A DNA stretch of 64,000 nt, from assembly GCF_900187375.1 (NCBI RefSeq), contig NZ_FYEW01000001.1, positions 1,736,001 to 1,800,000 on the forward strand, given 5' to 3'. Position 1 is the stretch's first letter, and the number at the start of each line of letters is the position of its first letter. A program made the translations under genes and the position numbers. The notes below the pieces were generated by a model, which was not told the DNA's origin, made no database searches, and saw only the letters and a list, made by a program, of their open reading frames with translations. The DNA is from Hymenobacter gelipurpurascens. Its GTDB lineage: Bacteria; Bacteroidota; Bacteroidia; Cytophagales; Hymenobacteraceae. Positions 27,307 to 35,752 of the stretch are shown piece by piece.

Positions 27307-27675
27307 ATGAAAAAAGTATTGTTTCTTGCCCTGGCAGCCGCTTCTTTCTCTTTTGCAGCCTGCAACGGCAACCAGCGCGAAGGCGCTGAAAGCACCACCA
27401 CCGAAACGTCGGAATCTACTTCATCTACCAGCGAAACCACTGTGCCCGCTGGCACTGGTTCCGACACGACTATGACCAACGATGGTGCTATGAACGGCTC
27501 TACCTCCGGTAGCACGGCGGGTTCTACCACTTCGGGTGGTAGCACGGCGGGCTCTACTGCCGGCGGCATGGGTACCACGGCAGGCACCACCACTACCGGC
27601 ACCACGGCGGGCTCTACTACTGCCAGCACCACTACCGGCTCAACAGCTGGCACTACCGGTACCACCGCTCAGTAA
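27307..27675 (+). CDS. Ser/Thr/Gly-repeat lipoprotein
   Basis: The 122-residue product has an N-terminal lysine pair, a hydrophobic stretch and the lipobox FSFAAC (Cys19). The rest is almost entirely Ser, Thr, Gly and Ala in imperfect repeats such as GSTAGSTTSGGSTAG. It would be an unstructured, possibly O-glycosylated surface chain. The DNA repeats (AGCACGGCGGGCTCTAC and variants) make it prone to slippage, so length may vary between strains. It has its own terminator at 27700-27732. Confidence 0.7.
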   Translation: MKKVLFLALAAASFSFAACNGNQREGAESTTTETSESTSSTSETTVPAGTGSDTTMTNDGAMNGSTSGSTAGSTTSGGSTAGSTAGGMGTTAGTTTTGTTAGSTTASTTTGSTAGTTGTTAQ

Positions 27676-27699
27676 GTACTACTGGCCTAGCGGCCTGAG

Positions 27700-27732
27700 A
27701 AAAGCCCTTTGCCACGCGGCGAAGGGCTTTTT
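27700..27732 (+). terminator. Terminator of the repeat lipoprotein gene
   Basis: AAAAGCCCTTTGCC pairs with GGCGAAGGGCTTTT (one G-T pair) around a 4-base loop, followed by a T run. Confidence 0.85.
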
Positions 27733-27809
27733 GCATTTCCGACTTGCAATTTTCTGCCACTCTGCGTCCGCTTTCCCGTAGTAGAGCTATATACAAACTA
27801 GCCAATCCT

Positions 27810-28856
27810 ATGAAACAGGTTGCTCCGGGTGTGCATCAGCTCACCATTCAACGCTTTGTAAATCTTTATTTTGTTGAAACTGGTACGCCCGGCGAGTGGG
27901 TGCTGGTGGATACTGGCCTACCCGGCTCCGAGAAAGCCATCATTGCCGCGGCCGATAAACTGTTTTACCCCGGCACGCACCCCGAAGCCATCATTCTGAC
28001 GCATGGCCACATGGACCACGCCGGCTCGGCGCAGGCGCTGGCCGAGCATTGGAAAGTGCCCGTGTTGGCGCACCCCCTGGAAATGCCCTTCCTGACGGCC
28101 CGCGCCGTGTATCCGCCCGCCGACCCTTTGGTAGACAAAGGCGGTTCCTTGGCGTTTGTGGCGCGCTTTTTCCCGCCCCAGTCCTTCCAGCTCTCCGATT
28201 TTGTGCAGCCCCTGCCGGCCAACGACACCGACCCACCCTTCCTGCGCGACTGGCGCTGGATTCATGTGCCCGGCCATGCGCCTGGCCAGGTAGCGCTGTT
28301 CCGGGAGAAAGACCATACGCTGCTGGGCGCCGACGCCTTTGCCACGGCCAACCACGAATCGGTGCCGGAGCTATTGCTGCAACTTCCCAAAATCAGTGTA
28401 GCGGGGGCGCCGTTCAACTATAACTGGCAGCAGGTGCGGGAGTCGGTGCAGACGCTGGCAGCGCTGCAGCCCCAGGCTATTGGCTGCGGCCACGGGCCCG
28501 TTATTACGGGGCCGGAAGCGGCAAGTGGCCTACAGCGCCTCGCCGATGAGTTTCCGATGCCCGTCAGCGGCCGGTACGTGCAAGACCCCGCCCGCCTTGA
28601 TGAGAACGGGGTGGCCTACCTCCCACCCGCTCCCGAAGACCCCATCCGGACGAAGTTTACTATTGCGGCCGTTGGTTTGGGCGCGCTGGTGGGCGTGGCC
28701 CTGCTCATCAAGCAGCAGCAAAAGAAAAAGCAGAACAAATACCCCAAGCCCTACTCCGATCCGGAGCGCATACCGCGCACCGGAAAAATGCCCGCTCCTA
28801 TCGAACAGGAATATTTAAGTGATGAAGAGCTAGCCATTCCACTTTACATCGAATAA
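27810..28856 (+). CDS. Metallo-beta-lactamase-fold hydrolase with a C-terminal membrane helix
   Basis: The 348-residue protein has the zinc motif HGHMDH (65-70), a later metal His in RWIHVPGHAPGQV, and the bridging Asp in LLGADAFAT, as in glyoxalase-II/lactonase-type proteins. A hydrophobic helix at about 290-308 (FTIAAVGLGALVGVALLI), then Lys/Gln-rich tail, should anchor it to the membrane. The substrate is unknown. The ATG at 27810 was chosen because it starts the MKQVAPGVHQLTI strand usual for the fold. Confidence 0.88.
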   Translation: MKQVAPGVHQLTIQRFVNLYFVETGTPGEWVLVDTGLPGSEKAIIAAADKLFYPGTHPEAIILTHGHMDHAGSAQALAEHWKVPVLAHPLEMPFLTARAVYPPADPLVDKGGSLAFVARFFPPQSFQLSDFVQPLPANDTDPPFLRDWRWIHVPGHAPGQVALFREKDHTLLGADAFATANHESVPELLLQLPKISVAGAPFNYNWQQVRESVQTLAALQPQAIGCGHGPVITGPEAASGLQRLADEFPMPVSGRYVQDPARLDENGVAYLPPAPEDPIRTKFTIAAVGLGALVGVALLIKQQQKKKQNKYPKPYSDPERIPRTGKMPAPIEQEYLSDEELAIPLYIE

Positions 28857-28891
28857 GCAAAACGGCCCGTGTAGTACACGGGCCGTTTTGC
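28857..28891. terminator. Perfect hairpin terminator
   Basis: GCAAAACGGCCCGTGTA (28857-28873) pairs with TACACGGGCCGTTTTGC (28875-28891). The A and T tracts allow use from both strands, after the metallo-hydrolase (+) or the DUF4097 gene (-). Confidence 0.88.
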
Positions 28892-28906
28892 TTGAATAGA
28901 ACATCT

Positions 28907-28934
28907 ACCAGAAGTGGCCTAGGCCACTTCTGGT
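28907..28934. repeat. 28-base perfect palindrome built on the iterated motif
   Basis: The sequence ACCAGAAGTGGCCT is followed directly by its reverse complement, giving a 28-base perfect palindrome centred on CCTAGG. It lies between two convergent genes, 6 bases before the stop of the DUF4097 gene. It is the most extended copy of the TGGCCTAGGCCA form in the window. Confidence 0.9.
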
Positions 28935-28939
28935 GGCTT

Positions 28940-29812
28940 CTAGCCTTCTTTTTTAGGTTCTGAAGATGATACTTTAGTCGGTTTCGCGCTTCCCTCTTGC
29001 TGCACTTCCACGCTGCCATTTACGGTACCCATACGGAGTTGCGGGCCGCCCTGGCCCAGCGTGGTCGTGAGGTTGTGGGGCTGCAGACTTTTGCGGTTGC
29101 CAGCGGCCAGTTGCGCCTGCACCCGCCCGTGTACCGTGCGGGCCGTAAGCGTGGCCGAGTAGGTGGCGGGCAGCTCGCATTTGATGCTTCCATTCACGGT
29201 ATTCACGTCGAGGGCGCCGCCACTCCAGGTGTCGCCGGTGAGGCGGATGGTCAGGCCGCCATTCGTGGTGCTGCCCTTCACCTCACCGCCAACACCGGCC
29301 AGCGTCACGCCTCCATTCATGGTTAGGAAAGAGATGATGCCCTGCACGTTTTCGATATGAATACCGCCATTCTGGGCCTGCAGGCTGAGGCCGGTTTGCG
29401 TGGGCACGAACACCTCGTAGCTCACCGACCAGCCCTCGGTGGCACCGTTGGGACGAGCTGCCAGGAGCTTGTTGCTTTCACTGCTGATCTGTACAGAGGC
29501 TGCCAGGGCTTTGGCGGCCTCGGCGGTGGCGGCACGGCCTTCCACCAGGGCCTGCACCCGCACATCAGTTCCGCTCCAGCCCCGCACCGTGATGCTCCCA
29601 CCGGGGCGGGCATCAAGGGTGAGCGGCGTGCCGGCAGCAGGCGCCGCCAGCGTGAGGGTGCGGATTTCGCAGAACTGCTTTTGCAGCGGATTCTTGGCAG
29701 TGAGGCCGGAGCAGCTCAGTGTGAAAGCAGGCACGGGTGCAGTCTGGGCCAGGGCAGCGCTGCTTGTCATCACTGACACAGCTATCAATAATAAGGGTAG
29801 TAGGGGTTTCAT
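28940..29812 (-). CDS. Secreted DUF4097-type beta-repeat protein
   Basis: The 290-residue protein has a signal peptide (cleavage near AALAQ) and a right-handed beta-helix-like series of repeats (GSITVRGWSGTDVRV, GGIHIENVQGIISFLTMNGGVTLAGVGGEV, GALDVNTVNGSIKCELP) characteristic of DUF4097/adhesin-like proteins. Members are often near membrane sensors, but no role is known here. A GTG six bases upstream is an alternative start. A 9-residue charged tail (SSEPKKEG) ends the protein. Confidence 0.8.
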   Translation of the reverse strand: MKPLLPLLLIAVSVMTSSAALAQTAPVPAFTLSCSGLTAKNPLQKQFCEIRTLTLAAPAAGTPLTLDARPGGSITVRGWSGTDVRVQALVEGRAATAEAAKALAASVQISSESNKLLAARPNGATEGWSVSYEVFVPTQTGLSLQAQNGGIHIENVQGIISFLTMNGGVTLAGVGGEVKGSTTNGGLTIRLTGDTWSGGALDVNTVNGSIKCELPATYSATLTARTVHGRVQAQLAAGNRKSLQPHNLTTTLGQGGPQLRMGTVNGSVEVQQEGSAKPTKVSSSEPKKEG

Positions 29813-29879
29813 GGGCACAAAGATGGAGGTAGTAAATTAGGGGCGGAAGTGCAACTAACTGCTGGCATAGGCCACTTGG

Positions 29880-30788
29880 CTAGGCTCCTTTGCCGGCGGC
29901 CAGGCCCGTCAGGTAGGCGGTTATGATGGTGGCCCCCAGCCGGGCCGTTTGGTTGTCGCGGTCGAAGACCGGATTAAGCTCCACTACTTCAAACAGGCGA
30001 ACATCGGCATGCTTGCCTGCCAGGAAGGCTGCTTGCGTAGCCTCGCGCGGCGTGAAGCCATCGGCGCTGGGCGCCGACACGGCCGGCGCGTAGGCTTCGG
30101 CGCACCCGTCTATATCGAAGCTCACAAATCCGACGCCATCAAACCGACGCAGGGCGCGGTCCATGTACTCGGGCATGCCATCCTTTTGCACGTGGCCTAG
30201 GGGCACGATATGAGCATTTTGCTGGTGCAGAAAATCAATATCTTCCCAGGTATTGAGGTTGGAATGCAGCCCGATTTCCGTGAACCGCTCTCCGAGCAGG
30301 AATCCTTCGCGCAGCAGCTTCCGGAAGGGCGTTCCGCTACTGAGTACCGCTAGCTTTTCCTTCACATCGGCGTGGGCATCGAGGTTGATACCGCTGACCG
30401 CCTGGCCGCCGTGGGCATCTACGAGGCCGCGCACGGTGCTGTAGGTGCCATCATGAGAGCCGCCCAGCACTACCACGCGGGGATACTGGCCTAGCAGCCG
30501 CGCCAGCTCCTGCCGAATGGCCTGGTGGTTGGTAGCGTGGTCGAAGTCATTGAGAGCCAAGTTGCCGGCGTCGGCTATGCGCAAGGCATCGAGGTGCACA
30601 TTGTGCTCCAGGTTATAGGTTTTGTGGTAGCGCCGCAGCTCCCGCCGGATGGCATCGGGGGCACCCGCCGCGCCAGCCCGGCCGCCTTCCAGCACCGTTC
30701 CGAAATCAATCGGCAGGCCTACGAGGCACACATCCGCTTCCGGCAGCTCCGCCGTCGGCCGAATTAACTCTTTCAGGAAAGTCGCCAT
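29880..30788 (-). CDS. hutG: Formimidoylglutamase (arginase/ureohydrolase family)
   Basis: The 302-residue Mn-dependent hydrolase has GGSHDGT, NLDAHADVK and SFDIDGCAEAYAPAVSAP, the metal-binding motifs of the arginase superfamily. Formimidoylglutamase releases formamide from formiminoglutamate, the last step of the histidine route begun by hutU and hutI. That context favours this over agmatinase or arginase, but the sequence alone does not exclude them. The stop codon overlaps GCCTAG. Confidence 0.85.
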   Translation of the reverse strand: MATFLKELIRPTAELPEADVCLVGLPIDFGTVLEGGRAGAAGAPDAIRRELRRYHKTYNLEHNVHLDALRIADAGNLALNDFDHATNHQAIRQELARLLGQYPRVVVLGGSHDGTYSTVRGLVDAHGGQAVSGINLDAHADVKEKLAVLSSGTPFRKLLREGFLLGERFTEIGLHSNLNTWEDIDFLHQQNAHIVPLGHVQKDGMPEYMDRALRRFDGVGFVSFDIDGCAEAYAPAVSAPSADGFTPREATQAAFLAGKHADVRLFEVVELNPVFDRDNQTARLGATIITAYLTGLAAGKGA

Positions 30789-30912
30789 AGCAGAAGCAAG
30801 TAAGTTGGGACCGAAATGTAGTTGATTCCGGCAGGATGATGTTCAGCCGGGCGTTTGCCAGGCCAGGCAGGCTTCCTAGGCCAGTGTTTGCCAGCATGTG
30901 CTACCTTTCGGA

Positions 30913-31356
30913 ATGCTCTTCCGTGTTCTTCTCCTGGCCTTGCTGTTGGGTAGCGCTCCAGCTGCCTGGGCCCAGCGCAACGCCGCGCCCATTCCTAAAG
31001 TGGCGCCCTCCTTCTTCTCTACCTACACGTACCTCTCCTACACCATTCAGGACAAGGCTACCAGCGCCGAGCCCATGGCGGCCCGCGGTGTAGGCGGCAC
31101 GCTCACGCTGCGCCCCGATGGCACCTACCAGAAACGCCTGACGCTGGCCGGCAACGGCACCACAATGGCCTTTGACCAGGACGGACGCTTCACCTTCGCC
31201 GGCGACCAAATCACATTCAGCTACACCGACAAAAAAGGCCAGCCCCGCACCGATCAGGGCACGTTTCGGCTGCAGCCTGCCGCCCGGCTTCTTACCCTCA
31301 CCCTCATTGCCTACCCGGCCGGCAACAAGGGAGTTTACACGCTGCGAGTGCAGTAA
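30913..31356 (+). CDS. Small secreted protein of unknown function
   Basis: The 147-residue product has a signal peptide ending near AWAQ and a beta-rich mature part, with TYLSYTIQDK and GTLTLRPDGTYQKRLTL, that looks like a lipocalin-like or DUF-type domain of secreted Bacteroidota proteins. No family was assigned. The ATG at 30913 was chosen over a GTG five codons upstream for its signal peptide. Confidence 0.65.
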   Translation: MLFRVLLLALLLGSAPAAWAQRNAAPIPKVAPSFFSTYTYLSYTIQDKATSAEPMAARGVGGTLTLRPDGTYQKRLTLAGNGTTMAFDQDGRFTFAGDQITFSYTDKKGQPRTDQGTFRLQPAARLLTLTLIAYPAGNKGVYTLRVQ

Positions 31357-31442
31357 GTATTGGCCCCGCCCTTGGCCCCTAGCTCTCCAACGAAAACACT
31401 ATGGCGTTGCCGATTTCACGGAGAAAACCTTTTGCATAATGC

Positions 31443-31781
31443 TTAGTCACGACTGGGTGCCTTGACGAAAATCAGAGTGTGCAGGTTCGAACTCTCCCCC
31501 TGTATCCCTTCCAAGCTTTCTTGCAGTATATACCCTTGGGCATAGAGCTTAGCAATAACTTCTTGGTAGCCAGTGGCAGCCGCAACCAGGTCTTTCTGCC
31601 TTGAACCGCTACCAAACTTGTAAAACTCAGGCTGGCCTGTGCCACGCACAACGGTGACCTCCACCGTTACCCTGCTCTCATAGATGCGCACTACAACTAC
31701 AGCCGGGTCCTCGGCCACGGCCAACACGGGAGAGCTGCTCAGCACTACTAGGCAGCCCACGATATAGAATAGTTTTTTCAT
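31443..31781 (-). CDS. Small secreted protein of unknown function
   Basis: The 112-residue product starts MKKLFYIVGCLVVL, with a signal peptide ending near VLAVAE. The mature part (about 90 residues) is mixed and has GYQEVIAKLYAQGYILQESLEG. It is divergent from yebC and convergent with the gene at 30913. No family was recognised. Confidence 0.65.
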   Translation of the reverse strand: MKKLFYIVGCLVVLSSSPVLAVAEDPAVVVVRIYESRVTVEVTVVRGTGQPEFYKFGSGSRQKDLVAAATGYQEVIAKLYAQGYILQESLEGIQGESSNLHTLIFVKAPSRD

Positions 31782-31856
31782 AGTGCGTGAAGGTAGCTGA
31801 ACAGCAGTATCCAGGACTATTTCCTCTGCTGCATACTGGCCTAGCGGGGTCCGGCG

Positions 31857-31870
31857 CTGGCCTAGGCCAG
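31857..31870. repeat. Palindromic CTGGCCTAGGCCAG copy in the yebC upstream region
   Basis: A 14-base palindrome 105 bases before the yebC ATG, together with a half-site ACTGGCCTAG at about 31834, lies just upstream of the promoter box. Confidence 0.85.
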
Positions 31871-31897
31871 TGGATTGCGCCCCGCCGGGCTTTCTGC

Positions 31898-31904
31898 TAA
31901 CTTG
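31898..31904 (+). promoter_or_regulatory. TAACTTG promoter box upstream of yebC
   Basis: TAACTTG, followed by CGGCCCC, resembles the TANNTTTG box with one base missing. A TTG at 31874-31876 would be a -33 element 21 bases away. Confidence 0.45.
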
Positions 31905-31974
31905 CGGCCCCTTTCGGCCCCACTGGCGTCGGCTGGGCATTCACCATTTCACAACTCCACAAATTCACAGATAG

Positions 31975-32709
31975 ATGGGACGCGCATTTGAATTCCGCAA
32001 AGGCCGCAAAATGAAGCGCTGGGACCGGATGTCCAAAGACTTTACCCGCATCGGCCGGGAAATCGTGATGGCCGTGAAGGAATCGGGCTCCAACCCCGAT
32101 ACCAACTCTCGCCTGCGCACGGCCATGCAGAACGCCAAAGGCGTGAACATGCCCAAAGACCGCGTAGAAGCCGCCATCAAGCGTGCCAGCTCCCGCGAAG
32201 AGAAAGACTACCAGGAAGTGGTATATGAGGGCTACGCGCCCCACGGTGTGGCCGTAGTTATTGAAACTGCTACTGATAACCCCACCCGCACCGTTGCCAA
32301 CGTGCGCATGTACTTCAACCGCGGCAACGGCGCCCTAGGCACCGCGGGCTCCTCTGACTATACCTTCACCCGTAAGGGCGTGTTCAAGCTAGCCGCCGAA
32401 GGCCTCGACCTAGATGAGCTGGAACTGGAGCTGATTGACGCCGGCGCCGAAGACGTGTACGCCGATGAGGAAGAGGACGAGCACGGCAGCGTGAAGCACT
32501 ACATTGTGGTAGAAACCGCCTTCACAGACTTCGGCCAGATGCAGAAAGCACTGGAAGAAAAAGCCCTGAACGTAGTATCGGCCCAACTCCAGCGCGTGCC
32601 CAACACCACCGTGCACCTAGAAGGCGACGAGCTGGAAGAAGTAATGAACCTCATCGAGAAGTTTGAGGACGACGACGACGTGCAGGCCGTGTACCACACG
32701 CTTGGCTAG
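31975..32709 (+). CDS. yebC: YebC/PmpR-family regulator or translation factor
   Basis: The 244-residue protein begins with the typical MGRAFEFRKGRKMKRWDRMSK segment and contains NPDTNSRLRTAMQNAKGVNMPKDRVEAAIKRA, the family core. YebC-type proteins have been described as DNA-binding regulators and as translation elongation factors for proline stretches. It is followed by a 52-base palindrome that looks like its terminator. The stop codon is in TAGGCCTA. Confidence 0.93.
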   Translation: MGRAFEFRKGRKMKRWDRMSKDFTRIGREIVMAVKESGSNPDTNSRLRTAMQNAKGVNMPKDRVEAAIKRASSREEKDYQEVVYEGYAPHGVAVVIETATDNPTRTVANVRMYFNRGNGALGTAGSSDYTFTRKGVFKLAAEGLDLDELELELIDAGAEDVYADEEEDEHGSVKHYIVVETAFTDFGQMQKALEEKALNVVSAQLQRVPNTTVHLEGDELEEVMNLIEKFEDDDDVQAVYHTLG

Positions 32710-32729
32710 GCCTATGCCATTTTGCATGA

Positions 32730-32781
32730 CTCCGATTAAAATAAGAATGCTCCATATGGAGCATTCTTATTTTAATCGGAG
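32730..32781. terminator. 52-base perfect palindrome after yebC
   Basis: Arms of 26 bases (CTCCGATTAAAATAAGAATG then CTCCAT) meet at CCATATGG without a loop and are perfectly complementary. As RNA it would form a long AT-rich hairpin with T-rich inner arm. It separates GC-rich yebC from an AT-rich gene 35 bases downstream, so it may be the edge of an inserted segment as well as a terminator. Confidence 0.75.
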
Positions 32782-32815
32782 GTTACATTTTATTAACACT
32801 TCTTTAAGAATAATC

Positions 32816-33262
32816 ATGAAGTCAGTTTTACTTACTCTAGCATTCATGCTTGTGTATACATGTTCACATGCGCAAGCAACTCCAGAAGAAATAACTACTA
32901 AGTTTTTTTCTTTATATAAATCAGGCGACTCCAATAAGTCCGTAGACTATTTATTTACTAATAGTGATTTTTCAAAAGATATAGCAGATGGAATTGATGA
33001 TTTGAAACGCCAACTGAAAAAGCAAATTGATGCTGATGGAAAGTTTTTAGGTGCAGATTTATTATCGAAGAGAGTAGCAGGCCCCAATTATGTTATATAT
33101 TCTTATTTGGTAAGGCATCAGAGAGAACCTCTAACATTCAATTTTATATTTTATAAAGCATCGGACAAATGGCAATTACAGAATTTTAAATATCATAACA
33201 AGACTGACGAAGAGTTAGAAGAAGCCGTTAAAGTATACCACTCTAAAGCGAACAACGATTAA
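32816..33262 (+). CDS. AT-rich secreted protein, probably acquired
   Basis: The 148-residue product has a signal peptide ending near SHAQ and a small soluble domain with ATPEEITTKFFSLYKSGD and YLVRHQREPLTFNFIFY. This resembles the fold of small DUF4864/DUF4019-like secreted proteins, but the family is uncertain. Codon use is strikingly AT-rich (many ATA, TTA, TTT codons) against the GC-rich neighbours, indicating transfer from a low-GC Bacteroidota. It lies directly after the 52-base palindrome. Confidence 0.75.
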   Translation: MKSVLLTLAFMLVYTCSHAQATPEEITTKFFSLYKSGDSNKSVDYLFTNSDFSKDIADGIDDLKRQLKKQIDADGKFLGADLLSKRVAGPNYVIYSYLVRHQREPLTFNFIFYKASDKWQLQNFKYHNKTDEELEEAVKVYHSKANND

Positions 33263-33271
33263 ACATTTCGC

Positions 33272-33610
33272 ATGCTATTCTCCTATAAAACCCTCTTCTT
33301 ACTCGAAGCCGACACGTTTTCACTAGTGGAAATTAAACGGCTGAATATACAGAGTGATAACCCAGGCGAAGTGTATTTCTGGTTCCGATTCGACAAAGTA
33401 ACCAGTGGCCTAGAACTATTGGAATTCGTTTCCATGAACAAGGACGGCGACGAGCAACAGCGGGAGTTCCTGCAGGGGAAGCTGCAGTTCAACCAAAGCA
33501 GTGGCACCTATTCTACTGCTGAAGACAGCTCCCTTCTACAGCTCAAAACAGCTGCCTCATTACCACTCGAGCTGGATGATGCCATTCAACGACATTTCAT
33601 TGGAGCATAG
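33272..33610 (+). CDS. Small protein of unknown function
   Basis: The 112-residue product has no signal peptide and no recognised motif. It starts 9 bases after the stop of the AT-rich gene and has intermediate base composition, so the two may be one unit. The middle segment EVYFWFRFDKVTSG is aromatic. An AGTGGCCTA copy of the motif is inside the gene (about 33413). Confidence 0.55.
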   Translation: MLFSYKTLFLLEADTFSLVEIKRLNIQSDNPGEVYFWFRFDKVTSGLELLEFVSMNKDGDEQQREFLQGKLQFNQSSGTYSTAEDSSLLQLKTAASLPLELDDAIQRHFIGA

Positions 33611-33670
33611 TTACACAGAGGTTTATAGCACTACTTACATACTACTACTGTTCCCCACCTACTTCCGGCG

Positions 33671-33678
33671 TATCTTTG
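33671..33678 (+). promoter_or_regulatory. TATCTTTG promoter box and start-site hairpin for rluF
   Basis: TATCTTTG followed by CGGCCCG matches TANNTTTG. CGGCCCG (33679-33685) pairs with CGGGCCG (33705-33711), so the transcript should begin with a hairpin. A similar hairpin follows the bioB box. Confidence 0.6.
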
Positions 33679-33741
33679 CGGCCCGTTGGCACCTTCAGTG
33701 TCGGCGGGCCGTTGTCTTACCTCGCTTAGCATTATCACCTC

Positions 33742-34896
33742 ATGGCCACTCGTCTCAATAAATACATCAGTGAAAGTGGCGTCTGCTCCCGCCGGGAAGC
33801 CGACCGCCACATCGAGCAGGGCAACGTGTTCGTGAATGGCAAGCGCGCCGGCATCGGCGACCAGGTTACGACCAAAGACCGCGTGGTAGTAAATGGCAAC
33901 CTCATCGAGCCCCGCGCCGAGGAAGATGCCGTATACATTGCCTACAATAAGCCGCCGGGCATCATCACCACCACCGATACGGGCATTAAGGACAACATCA
34001 TCCGGGCCATCAAGCACTCGGTGCGCATCTTCCCCATCGGCCGCCTCGACCGCGATTCACAGGGCCTGATTCTGCTGACCAGCAACGGCGACATTGTCAA
34101 TAAAATCCTGCGGGCCGGCAACAACCACGAGAAGGAATACATCGTGATGGTTGATAGGCCTATCAACGAGCAGTTCATAGAGGCCATGTCGAATGGCGTG
34201 CCGCTGGGTGGCGTGATGACGCAGCCCTGCAAGGTGACCAAGGAAACGCCCTATATCTTCCGCATTATTCTGGTGCAGGGCCTCAACCGCCAGATTCGCC
34301 GCATGTGCGAATACTTCGGCTACGACGTGGTGCAGCTGGAGCGCATCCGGGTGATGAATATCAACGTGAAAGGCCTGGGCGTAGGCGAATGGCGCGAGCT
34401 GAAGGAGAAGGAGCTGAAAGTGCTGTTCGAGATGATCAAGGACTCGGCTGGCACTGATGATGGCTCTGGGTCGCGCCGCCGCAAGCGCCCTTCCACCGCC
34501 GAGTTCTGGACCGAGCGCCCCACGCGCAAATCGTCGGCGCCGCTGGTAGGGGCTGCTCCCGGCCAAGCCAAGCCCGCCGGCTCCTGGGTTGAAAGGCCCG
34601 CCAGCAAGCGCGCTGTCGGTCGCCCGGCCGCCAAACGTACGGCTGCCCCCGCTCCCGACGCAACGGAGTGGCCTACGGGCCCCGGCCGTCCGCCCGGCCC
34701 GGCCACCGGCATCCGCCCCGATGGCACCGGATTCGGCAAATCGAGCCGCCCGGCTGGCGCCCGTGCTACGGGAGCTGGCACCCGCCCTCGCGGCGCTGCT
34801 GCCGGCAAAGGTCCGAAGGCTCCCGCTGGCCCACCAAAAGGCAAAACCAGCAGCCGTGGCACGCGTGGCGCCAGTCGGCCAGGCAAGCGCTCGTAG
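33742..34896 (+). CDS. rluF: 23S rRNA pseudouridine synthase (RluF type) with a basic low-complexity tail
   Basis: The protein has an S4 RNA-binding domain (1-60) and the RsuA/RluB/E/F catalytic domain, with the active Asp103 in [14 protein letters not shown] and [13 protein letters not shown]. It would modify uridine in 23S rRNA near position 2604. After residue about 235 comes a 150-residue tail rich in Arg, Pro, Ala, Ser and Gly ([23 protein letters not shown]) that standard members lack. Such tails are seen in other GC-rich Bacteroidota and may add RNA contacts. The symbol is a family-level guess. Confidence 0.85.
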   Translation: MATRLNKYISESGVCSRREADRHIEQGNVFVNGKRAGIGDQVTTKDRVVVNGNLIEPRAEEDAVYIAYNKPPGIITTTDTGIKDNIIRAIKHSVRIFPIGRLDRDSQGLILLTSNGDIVNKILRAGNNHEKEYIVMVDRPINEQFIEAMSNGVPLGGVMTQPCKVTKETPYIFRIILVQGLNRQIRRMCEYFGYDVVQLERIRVMNINVKGLGVGEWRELKEKELKVLFEMIKDSAGTDDGSGSRRRKRPSTAEFWTERPTRKSSAPLVGAAPGQAKPAGSWVERPASKRAVGRPAAKRTAAPAPDATEWPTGPGRPPGPATGIRPDGTGFGKSSRPAGARATGAGTRPRGAAAGKGPKAPAGPPKGKTSSRGTRGASRPGKRS

Positions 34897-34913
34897 GCCA
34901 CTCCCCTCTTAAG

Positions 34914-34947
34914 AAGCGGGCCGTTCCAGCTGGAGCGGCCCGCTTTT
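34914..34947 (+). terminator. Terminator after rluF
   Basis: AAGCGGGCCG pairs with CGGCCCGCTT across a TTCCAGCTGGA inner part, followed by TTTTTTG. Confidence 0.88.
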
Positions 34948-35288
34948 TTGTTGTTTCGGAAGCTATTGAAAAGTCTGATTTTCGCCAATTAGATCTTGCC
35001 GTTGCCTGTAATCACAAGTTGCCTACAAAATTCAGATTGATCTTCTGGCAACTAATCAGGCATATTTTATAAGATTCACTGATTGACAGCCAGGAGAAAA
35101 AGCTTGTTCTTTCATGGGCGTTAAAAAGTCTAACATTTCCAAATTAGGATTTTCACTTACCACGAAAACACGGCATCCTTGTATCAACCAAACCGGGACA
35201 CACTTTCCTAGGCCAGTAGCTTCTGGCTCTGGGGCAGCAGAGAGGTACTCTGAGAAGCGTAGTGCATCCCCCGCGTTTGTAGCGCATC
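34948..35288. other. Gene-free, AT-richer spacer
   Basis: I see no credible ORF or RNA gene. It is AT-richer than its surroundings up to about 35150. A CCTAGGCCAGTA motif copy is at about 35207-35218, and a purine-rich stretch precedes the YiaA-like gene. Confidence 0.4.
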
Positions 35289-35720
35289 ATGCAGAAAACG
35301 TCCAATGCCTTCATCGCTGCTTCTTGGTTTGCCTTACTTATTGGCATGGCAGCCTTCATTGTGGGCCTCTGGAACGCCACCATGCTCCTCAATGAGAAAG
35401 GCTACTATTTTGCCGTGCTGCTGTACGGGCTGTTCAGCGCGGTATCCTTGCAAAAGACTGTGCGCGACCAACTGGAAGGCGTGCCGGTAACGGGCATCTA
35501 TTACGGTCTGTGCTGGTTCGCGACGCTTTCGGCAGTGTTGCTGCTGGCCATAGGCCTCTGGAATGCCTCCCTGACTTTAAGTGAGAAGGGCTTTTACGCT
35601 ATGTCGTTTATGCTAGGCCTGTTCGGAGCTATTGCCGTGCAGAAAAACACCCGCGACAACCGTGGCGCCGAGCCTACTACTACGCCGGATGTAACCAACT
35701 CGAGTTCGAGCTTGAGTTAG
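35289..35720 (+). CDS. YiaA/YiaB two-helix-domain membrane protein
   Basis: The 143-residue protein has two repeated units, each with two hydrophobic helices separated by a loop: residues 7-52 ([21 protein letters not shown]) and 72-115 ([21 protein letters not shown]). Both contain the family signature GLWNA-x-LxEKGxY. Function in any organism is unknown. A polar Thr/Ser tail follows. Inner membrane location is predicted. Confidence 0.85.
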   Translation: MQKTSNAFIAASWFALLIGMAAFIVGLWNATMLLNEKGYYFAVLLYGLFSAVSLQKTVRDQLEGVPVTGIYYGLCWFATLSAVLLLAIGLWNASLTLSEKGFYAMSFMLGLFGAIAVQKNTRDNRGAEPTTTPDVTNSSSSLS

Positions 35721-35752
35721 CGCAGGATGGGGCAACTCGTATCTTGCCGCTG

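Noticed and set aside
27500..27660. Short direct repeats that could suggest a CRISPR array
   Set aside because: The repeats are of irregular length, have no spacers, and code in one frame for a Ser/Thr/Gly lipoprotein.
29880..30788. Arginase or agmatinase instead of formimidoylglutamase
   Set aside because: Both share the metal motifs, but hutU and hutI in the window make formimidoylglutamase the better call. It remains a possibility.
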